64,000 nt of DNA from Xenoacremonium recifei (Eukaryota > Ascomycota > Sordariomycetes > Hypocreales > Nectriaceae), in assembly GCA_012184525.1 (NCBI GenBank), contig WOFQ01000002.1:372001-436000 (forward strand), in the 5' to 3' direction. The first letter of the stretch is position 1. Each line of letters opens with the position of its first letter. Positions 57,615 through 64,000 of the stretch are shown piece after piece. Both the position numbers and the translations under genes were made by a program. The notes beneath the pieces were generated by a model. The model saw only the letters and a program-made list of their open reading frames with translations, ran no database searches and had not been told where the DNA came from.

Positions 57615-58028
57615 GCGGCTTCCTTATGTGCCGATAGAAACACCACTCGTGCCGAAGTGGGCACATCACATCAACCGGCTGGTAGGCAAGATCTGGGCCG
57701 CATTTGCCCAGTTCATGGAGCAGCACCCTCCGAGTCTAGGAGGGCAAGCTGAGCGAATACCAGGAGAAAAAAAGTCAAGGGCTGGGTTGAGACTATACCA
57801 AAGGAGGCTCGATGAGGCTTTCCATCATGTAGTTATGTCGTCACTTTTATGAATTGAAACACGTTTATCTAAAGATTGAGTTGTCTATTGTTGGTTATCG
57901 TAGAAATGATATGGTATGAGATAGAATATTGAAAATAATATCACTTCTTAGCGACTCGAAGATGTCTCGGGTTGTGGAAAGATGAAGAGGATAAGTTGTC
58001 TCGAAGATCTGCGGCCCTCCGGAAATCA

Positions 58029-58048
58029 GGGGGGGAGGGTAGGGAGGG
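58029..58048 (+). other. G-quadruplex-forming motif
   Basis: Four guanine runs of at least three (seven, three, three, three) are separated by loops of one, two and one bases. Short loops predict a stable parallel quadruplex. It lies about 415 bp after the EF2 stop on the transcribed-sense strand. Confidence 0.6.
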
Positions 58049-58493
58049 TTTATACTCTCATGAATGTGGAAGGTGCAACGGTCGTTCCTCTTTCCATACT
58101 ATTATGGTGACACATTTTTCATGAGCCTGGTGACCGTTAAATCAACAGACAGTTCAGAGGCAGGATGAAAAACGGGAGCGGTAGATTTACATAAGCGAAA
58201 GTGACTCGCCCCGCACCCAGCCGCTCCCGCGTTGAGCTCAGCGATTAGCGCGCGCTTCTCATTGGCGCCAGGGCACTTCACTGTGTGACGACAGAAGAAG
58301 CCGCAGGACTCGGTCAGCCGCGCGAGGCTCTGAATTCAAGCTGCACTTCAACTTTCCCAACATCCCGACTACTATCACAACACCCCGACACACTCCCAAA
58401 TCAGGGCGGCATAGCAAAATCTGGCGGAACGATTTCGTATTTGTCTTCTCTACCGTCTACTATCGCTTTTGAATCTGCTGCCTGGCCATTGAT

Positions 58494-58511
58494 ATGGTCT
58501 GCTCAACCTAG
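58494..58511 (+). promoter_or_regulatory. Upstream ORF ending 6 nt before the RBM26/27-like start
   Basis: ATG GTC TGC TCA ACC TAG (M-V-C-S-T-stop) stops only six bases before the main ATG at 58518. Termination so close could allow reinitiation or reduce main-frame initiation. Confidence 0.4.
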
Positions 58512-58517
58512 GTGGTA

Positions 58518-60843
58518 ATGCTGTTCAGCGAAGAAGAAGCGCCCCTGCTCAAGACGTGGATCGTCAAGCGCATTGAAAACACGTACTGTAGACACCAGCG
58601 CCTATGCCGATAGAGTCGCGAGCTAACATTACGATATAGTTCCGATGCCGATTCCGACGTCCTCGCCGAGTACATCATCGCTTTGCTCAAGCACGATGGA
58701 CCTCCAGACGCTGTGAGGAAGCTATGCGCACAAGAGATTCCGGACTTTTTAACAGAAGGTATGAGAAGACACTCCTGAATCTTACTTGCTGGCGAATTGA
58801 GAGTTGACACAAGACGTGACAAGATCCCAAAATTTTCTTGGACGACGTCTTCCAAGCTATCGCATACAAGAGCTTCCTGCCTGGAGCCCCGCCGGCACCG
58901 CCGCTGAAAGCTGCTGAACCACCACAAGAACCCGACCGGCCACCGCAGAACAATTCCCGAAAACGAGGTTTTCACGACCGCGACGATAAGGATGTGGTAG
59001 ACGGGCGAGATACAGCACACGCTGGGGGACGATCTATAAAACAGGCACGGCGCAATGGACGAGGTAGAGACGATATGAGAGGTCAGCGACAACAGCCTCA
59101 TGGCATGTCCTCGCGATCGGGTATGCCGAATTTCGATCCAAACAATCCCATGGAATTGTTCATGCAACTCCAAGCCATGGGGATGCCGTACCCCGGGATG
59201 CCTAAGATGCCCCAGAACTTCAATGGCAGGGATCAGCCTCGGCGGAGAGGCCGTTGTCGAGACTTTGATACGAAGGGTTATTGCTCGCGTGGCACTACCT
59301 GCATGTATGATCATGGGAACGACTCCGTGTTTCTACCGCTTATGCCTCAGATGGGGCCTAAAGATGGTGAGCTTCCCTGTCATTCTCCGGGACGAGGTTC
59401 ATCCTCCAGCCACACTACACTCAAAACTTGGTCTTTGTACTCTGCGGAAAGCAAGCTAACTCTATACAGAATACGACCCTAGCGATCCAAACATGTTCGC
59501 TATGCCGCATGCTTTGAATGCCATGAACCCCAACCCGTTCAACGCTGAACCAGAACGCAGTCGGAAGGGCCGCAAAGGTCGCAATTCTAAGAAGGGAGGT
59601 GGCCGGGCACCGTTCTCCGCGGATGGTCCGGTTCACGATCGTTCGAAGAGCACTATCGTGGTAGAGAATATCCCAGAGGAGAATTTCACTGAGGATGCCG
59701 TGCGAGAGTTCTTTTCTCAGTTTGGAAACATTAAGGAAGTTTCTATGCAGCCATACAAGCATCTTGCTATTGTCAAGTATGACAAATGGGGCTCAGCCAA
59801 TGCTGCATATCGGTCGCCTAAGGTCATCTTTGACAATCGATTTGTCAAGGTCTTCTGGTACAAGGAAGATGGGGACATACCGCCGTCGTCAGCGCACTCT
59901 AAGAACGGCAGCTTCTCACATGACCAAGGCGACCAAGTCATGACCGAGGACGTTGAACCAGAGCTAGATATGGAAGAGTTCCAACGGAGACAAGAAGAAG
60001 CACAGAAACAGCACCAGGAGCGAGAGGCCAAACGGGCAGAGCTCGATCAGAAGCGTTCTGACTTGGAGAAGCAGCAGCAGGAGCTTCTCGCAAAACACCG
60101 CGAGGAGAATGAGAAGTTGCAGGCGAAGCTCTCGAGTCGGGACGGCACTCCTTCAACAGGCGCGGACCTGTTGCGGGCAAAGCTCGCCGCTTTGGAGCAG
60201 GAGGCCAAGATCCTCGGCATCGACCCCAATGCTGCGGAAGAAGAGTACACTTCCTGGGCACCCCGAGGAGGCTACAGGGGAAGGGGAGCACCTCGTGGCA
60301 GGGGATACGCTCCGCGAGGTCGAGGAAGTCTCAGAGGCCGCGGAGGTGGCATGCACGCCGCATATGCCCAGTACTCGATCGACAACCGGCCCCGGAAGCT
60401 CGCTATCAAGGGTGTCGACTTCACCTCATCCGAGAAAGACGAGATGCTGCGCCACTTCCTTCTGGTAAGTTCTCCATTAGTCTTCTTATGCTACCCCAAC
60501 TAACCATCGTTTCTAGAACCTAGGCGAGTTCGAGTCCGTCGAAACCGGTCCCACCGTCACCCACGTTGCGTTCCAGGACCGTAAGACGGCCGAGAAGTTC
60601 TACTTCTCGCTGAACAACCGCGAGCTCCCAGGCGTCGACGGCAAACTCGAACTGTCATGGGTGGCCACGCCGTTACCGCCCGTCAAGCCCAACATGGGTG
60701 TCGCGGCACCGGAGAATGCTGTGGCTGGCTCTTTGGAGGACGCGCCGGCGCGGCAGATGGAGCGGAGTAGCCCCGAGCCAGAGCGGCAGGAGGCCCGGGT
60801 TGTGAATATGGACTATGAGGTTGCGGATGAGGATGTGTGGTGA
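58518..60843 (+). CDS. RBM26/27 (Rmn1-like) RNA-binding protein: PWI-like, CCCH, RRM
   Basis: Five exons (58518-58582, 58640-58758, 58824-59366, 59470-60464, 60517-60843) give 682 aa. Introns are 57, 65, 103 and 52 nt; intron 2 uses an AAG acceptor (58821-58823). Order of domains: N-terminal PWI-like helices (about 1-80); a CCCH finger at 206-226 (CX8CX5CX3H, CRDFDTKGYCSRGTTCMYDH); an RRM at about 302-375 (TIVVENIP, HLAIVKYD); a Gln/Glu/Lys coiled coil (about 410-500); an RGG tract (about 507-535, GGYRGRGAPRGRGYAPRGRG); and a C-terminal RRM-like fold (about 550-640). This matches human RBM26/27 and S. pombe Rmn1, partners of the nuclear MTREC/PAXT exosome-targeting machinery. A role in nuclear RNA surveillance is inferred from that family. 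Confidence 0.9.
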
Positions 60844-61558
60844 GAGTGAGAGTGCGAGGGTGAGAGGAGGGAAACAGGATTAGAGTAATGTTGTAAAATA
60901 AGGTGTATGGAACATGATAATCAGGGCTGGATTCAGTTCTTTGGATCTGCAATGGTGTATACCTAGTATTGAATATGTCGCCGTTCAAATGCCTAACATG
61001 GCAGGTTTTCTCGGGGGAGCAACTAAGGGAACCATCTTGCGGACAGTCATTAACAGCGAAGAGGTCCCGACGATATCAACAAGCACAACCAAGGTGACTT
61101 GATTTTCTTTATTCACGCTTCCATTTATCCATCCTCTGCCATCTTCCCCCTCATAACATCATGTTCTATCCATCCATCCATCCATCCATCCATTGGCCTG
61201 CCGCGGCGGGGTATCGTTGAGATATATAAACAAAGCAAGAGCAAGCAAGCAGCACGCCCGCCCCTTTTGTAAAAGAAAAGATTTTTGTTCTGCGCCAGTT
61301 CCCCTTTTGAGGTGAAAAAGGGTGATGAAGAACCCCCTTTTTTTTGTTTTGGAAAAAAAGACCCCCCGAGCATGGTTCCAGTGTAACTTTTTGTTGAAAA
61401 AGACACCCCCATATGATGATGCAAGATGCAAAAGAAAGAAAAATCAACGCCTAAAATGCTAAAGGTTGGTGGTTAAAAGTCCTGCAATAGGGGTCGAGAA
61501 GAAGAAAGGGTTCTAGTTTGGGAAACACATCTGAGAGGTCTCAAACAGTGTCTCGGTC
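60844..61558. other. Convergent 3' region RBM26/27-like / met13
   Basis: 715 bp between convergent stops with a CATC microsatellite at 61168-61193 and homopolymer C and T runs around 61335-61375. No gene. Confidence 0.5.
61168..61193. repeat. (ATCC)n tetranucleotide microsatellite
   Basis: About six and a half uninterrupted ATCC units in the convergent 3' region of two genes. Confidence 0.9.
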
Positions 61559-63501
61559 TTAGTTCGCAGCAGCTGCGACAGCAGACGCAGGAGCAGCTTC
61601 AGTACCGTTGACAACCTCCTCGGGGTGACCGTTAAGAACTGGAGTTGGCGCGGGGCTCGCAACAGGGGTCGTCAGGTCCTTAACCTGCAATCCCTCAAGG
61701 AGCTGGAAGATGGTTCCGTTCTCATGGAAGTCGTTGTTCACTAGATCACTTCAAGTCAGCCTAATTCCTTCACTTATGTATCATAGTATCACCGAAACTC
61801 ACCAATATTGACCAGGTACCACTCCTTCATGACCTGTTCGAGCAGAACGCGGCTGGGCGAGCCGGAGCTGTAGCAGTGAGCCCAGTCGGTGCCCAAGCGG
61901 AAAGCCTCGTCTCTCCAGGCGAGGAAGCTGATGCTCTCCACGATGGTGGGCTGCACAATCTCCTTCCCGGGAAAGACGCCCCAGGTGACGGCGTTGGGGC
62001 CGTCGGTGGGCGCGTTGGTCTTGAGGTCGCCGTCCTTGGTGACGGCGTAGTAGGTAAGGTCGGGATGCTTTTCCACGCGGCTGATCATTTCGGGGAAGAC
62101 GTCGGGGTGGACGAGCAGTTCGAGGTACGCCTTCTGGTAGACGTAGCCGTTCGAGGGACCCCAGCCGTGGACAGGGTGCGACGACTTCACACCATCCACA
62201 GCGGGCTGTGAGTTGATGGTCAGGAGGCCTCGCTTGTTGAGGGATAATAGGCCATCCCGGATTTCGTCGGCCTCAGACGTGAGAGGGGCCTCACTCCAGG
62301 GCAAACAGTCGACCTCATTGTGAAGGTAGCGGACGAAGAGGTTGGCGATGTCTTGTATAGTCTGAGGCTCCCCCCACTTCTTGCGGTTGGCCTCGTTGGT
62401 GCCGGTCAAGCCAATGCCATACGCATCCAGTTCTCCAAAAGCGGGAGATCGCGAATCTCCCCATCGGCCATTAGGAAACTCGTCCCAGTCCTGGGTTCGA
62501 AGGACATACGACTTGTTGCGATTCCGCCAGAAGATGGGGCGCACGTCCTCCTCGCGACGACCCAACCCCTTGGATTGTTTCCAAGGAAGAGCGTGTTGGA
62601 GAGGGCGTTCGGCCGAGGGCGCCCAAGCAAGCTCCTCGAGGACCATGCGGGTGGCCTGGGCAAGGTTCATGGTGTAGAAGTGGAGGTGGAAGATGCCGTT
62701 GGCGAGCAGCTTACGGCACATGTCAGCCACGAGGGTCTTGCCTATCTCGCGCACCGCCACGTCGTCATTCTTGACGGGCTCCAGAGCTGCCATGAAGGCG
62801 GGGGGGATCTTGCACTGCATGTGGTTGGCGCGGCGCAGAAAGCTGGCATAGGTGGCAATAGGCATGATTCCAGGCAGAATAGGGATGGTGATGCCGCGCT
62901 CGCGCACCTTGCCAACCCAGCGGATGAAGTTGTCGGCGTCGTAGAACATCTGGGTGACAATGAACGAGGCACCCATGTCGACCTTCTCCTTGAGGTGGTC
63001 CAGGAGCTCCTCCTCATCCTTGTTGTCGTCGCAGCCCTCGGGGTAGCCGGCGACGCCAATGTCGAAGTGGTTGCCGTAGGTCTTGCGGATGTGCTTGACC
63101 AAGTCACGGGCGTACTGGAAGCCGCCCTCGGCCGCCGTCCACTTGTCCTGATCGCGCGGGGGATCGCCACGCAGGGCCAGGATGTTGGTGCAGCCGGCCT
63201 TGTAAGCCTTGAGCAGCGCATCGTTGACGCGCTCGACGCCCATGTCTGTGCAGGTCAGGTGCATGCAAGTCTCCAGCCCGTAGACGGCCTGGGCCTGAAC
63301 GACCATCTCGCAGGTCAATTCAGCAATGCGGCCGCCGGCGCCCCAGGTGATGTCAATGAACTTGGGGCCGAAGTTGTACATGCGGTCCATGCGGTCGTAG
63401 AGGTTTTGCACACCCTGGGCCGTCTTGGGCGGGAAGTACTCGAAGGAGAAGGACGGCTTGCCAGTCCTCTCGGCTTCCGAGAGCATCTCCTTGATATGCA
63501 T
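61559..63501 (-). CDS. met13: Methylenetetrahydrofolate reductase, Met13 type
   Basis: Two exons (63501-61803, 61740-61559) with a 62-nt intron, phase 1, give 626 aa. It reduces 5,10-methylene-THF to 5-methyl-THF, the methyl donor for methionine synthesis, using FAD and NAD(P)H. The N-terminal barrel shows SFSFEYFPPKTAQGVQNLYD (E21 matches the catalytic Glu), TNILALRGDPPRD and FIVTQMFYDADNFIRWVGKV. The C-terminal half is the eukaryotic SAM-binding regulatory domain (FPNGRWGDSRSPAFGELDAY, NAVTWGVFPGKEI), through which SAM feedback-inhibits plant, fungal and animal forms. Residues 15-36 (KPSFSFEYFPPKTAQGVQNL...) follow yeast Met13 more closely than Met12. The last exon adds a Pro/Ala-rich tail (about 40 residues) with no counterpart in yeast Met13. 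Confidence 0.95.
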
Positions 63502-64000
63502 CTTGGCGGTCTTTCAGGCAATACCTCTTTACAGTCAGTCGAGGTCGTCGATTCGAGGTGGGGGATCCTCGATGGCGGGGCTCGTTCTCGCGGTGGCGGG
63601 GAAAAAAAGACAGGATTAAAGGAACTAGAGTCACAGCAGTCAGTAAGCAGAGCTTGTCAATGATGACTCCTTCAGCATGCCGCTTCGAATTGACGCCCTG
63701 GCGACATAAAAACGAGGGAATAGATCAGTAAAGGCGGTGTTGAGGTCCGTCTGGTGACGCGAGGAATTCGGAGCCCGGCCGGAACGCAAAACCGAACCAC
63801 CAAGAACGACCCTTGTGAGTTGTGGCGGCGTGGCCAGGAACCAACCGCCAGCAGCTGCAAAAATGAGGGGTATTGCTTTTTGTGACTGACTTACAGGGCA
63901 GTCTCTGAGACAGCAAGGGCGCGGAAGAAGAAGGGATAGTCCGGCAGGCCGCTTCTTCTTCGTCTTCTCTTCCCAACGGGACTTGACCTCCTCCGTGTCA
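63502..64000. other. Met13 upstream region to right window edge
   Basis: 499 bp upstream of met13 on the minus strand, probably its leader and promoter. A minus-strand frame is open from 64000 to a GTAAGT donor at 63894, and a TTTTTGCAG acceptor lies at 63855, but a 40-nt intron would be very short. It could be a met13 leader exon or the end of another minus-strand gene; the sequence does not decide it. Confidence 0.3.

Larger units (their letters stand above)
57615..58517. other. Intergenic: EF2 3' region and promoter of RBM26/27-like gene
   Basis: 903 bp between two plus-strand genes. A G-quadruplex-type motif lies at 58029-58048 and an upstream ORF at 58494-58511. No gene is seen. Confidence 0.5.

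Noticed and set aside
62320..63663. 447-codon plus-strand ORF antisense to met13
   Set aside because: Same codon-bias shadow; the met13 frame has clear family motifs throughout.
1..64000. tRNA, rRNA, transposon, CRISPR array, biosynthetic cluster
   Set aside because: I looked for TΨC-type GGTTCRANNCC boxes, terminal inverted repeats, transposase or reverse-transcriptase motifs, regular spacers and PKS/NRPS domains. None stood up.

Overview
The window is nuclear DNA of a filamentous ascomycete. The genes carry short GT-AG introns (about 47-205 nt) with CTAAC/CTGAC-like branch sites. Their products are those of a Pezizomycotina genome: Nur1, Csf1, Set3, a HAK-type potassium transporter, and a BED-like plus Zn2Cys6 regulator. 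Gene order, intron size and codon use fit a Sordariomycete, perhaps Hypocreales, but I cannot name the genus or species. I saw no tRNA or rRNA gene, transposon, CRISPR array, viral gene or secondary-metabolite cluster. This looks like ordinary, mostly housekeeping euchromatin.

Layout. Minus strand 1-2427: unknown protein, cut by the left edge. 2989-4428 (-): Nur1, inner nuclear membrane. 4813-5364 (+): V-ATPase subunit F. 5732-6375 (-): NPC2-type sterol/phospholipid transfer protein. 6376-10928: the largest gene-poor stretch, ending in a pyrimidine-rich leader. 10929-13685 (+): Set3-like PHD/SET protein. 14404-15872 (-): Alg7, first step of dolichol-linked N-glycan synthesis. 17505-19308 (+): MFS exporter. 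20069-22682 (-): HAK/KUP potassium transporter. 24022-26118 (-): proline-rich transglutaminase-core protein. 28037-31244 (+): F-box protein. 31873-33369 (-): catalytic subunit of mitochondrial NAD-isocitrate dehydrogenase. 34073-37286 (+): exocyst Sec5. 37985-40098 (-): two-module zinc regulator. 40767-42639 (-): TMEM184/LAZ1-type membrane protein. 43397-53105 (+): Csf1 bridge-like lipid-transfer protein, 3216 aa. 54816-57614 (+): elongation factor 2. 58518-60843 (+): RBM26/27-Rmn1-like RNA-binding protein. 61559-63501 (-): methylenetetrahydrofolate reductase, Met13 type. 63502-64000: Met13 upstream region, unresolved.

The genes do not form one pathway. Several share a theme of membranes and trafficking: NPC2, V-ATPase, Alg7, Sec5, Csf1, TMEM184 and Nur1. 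Divergent pairs share short intergenic regions (nur1/vma7 384 bp, idh2/sec5 703 bp, TMEM184/csf1 757 bp). Exon models were built by hand from splice consensus and reading-frame closure. All models of complete genes give whole codon numbers, but none was checked against RNA.

No undescribed system is evident. The better leads are the C-terminal SRL of the mitochondrial isocitrate dehydrogenase, the transglutaminase-core protein with an intact triad and a polyproline arm, alternative transcript ends or starts in the zinc regulator and the MFS gene, a 172-codon ORF in the alg7/MFS gap, a hairpin enclosing the vma7 AATAAA, a G-quadruplex motif behind EF2, and upstream ORFs before five genes.
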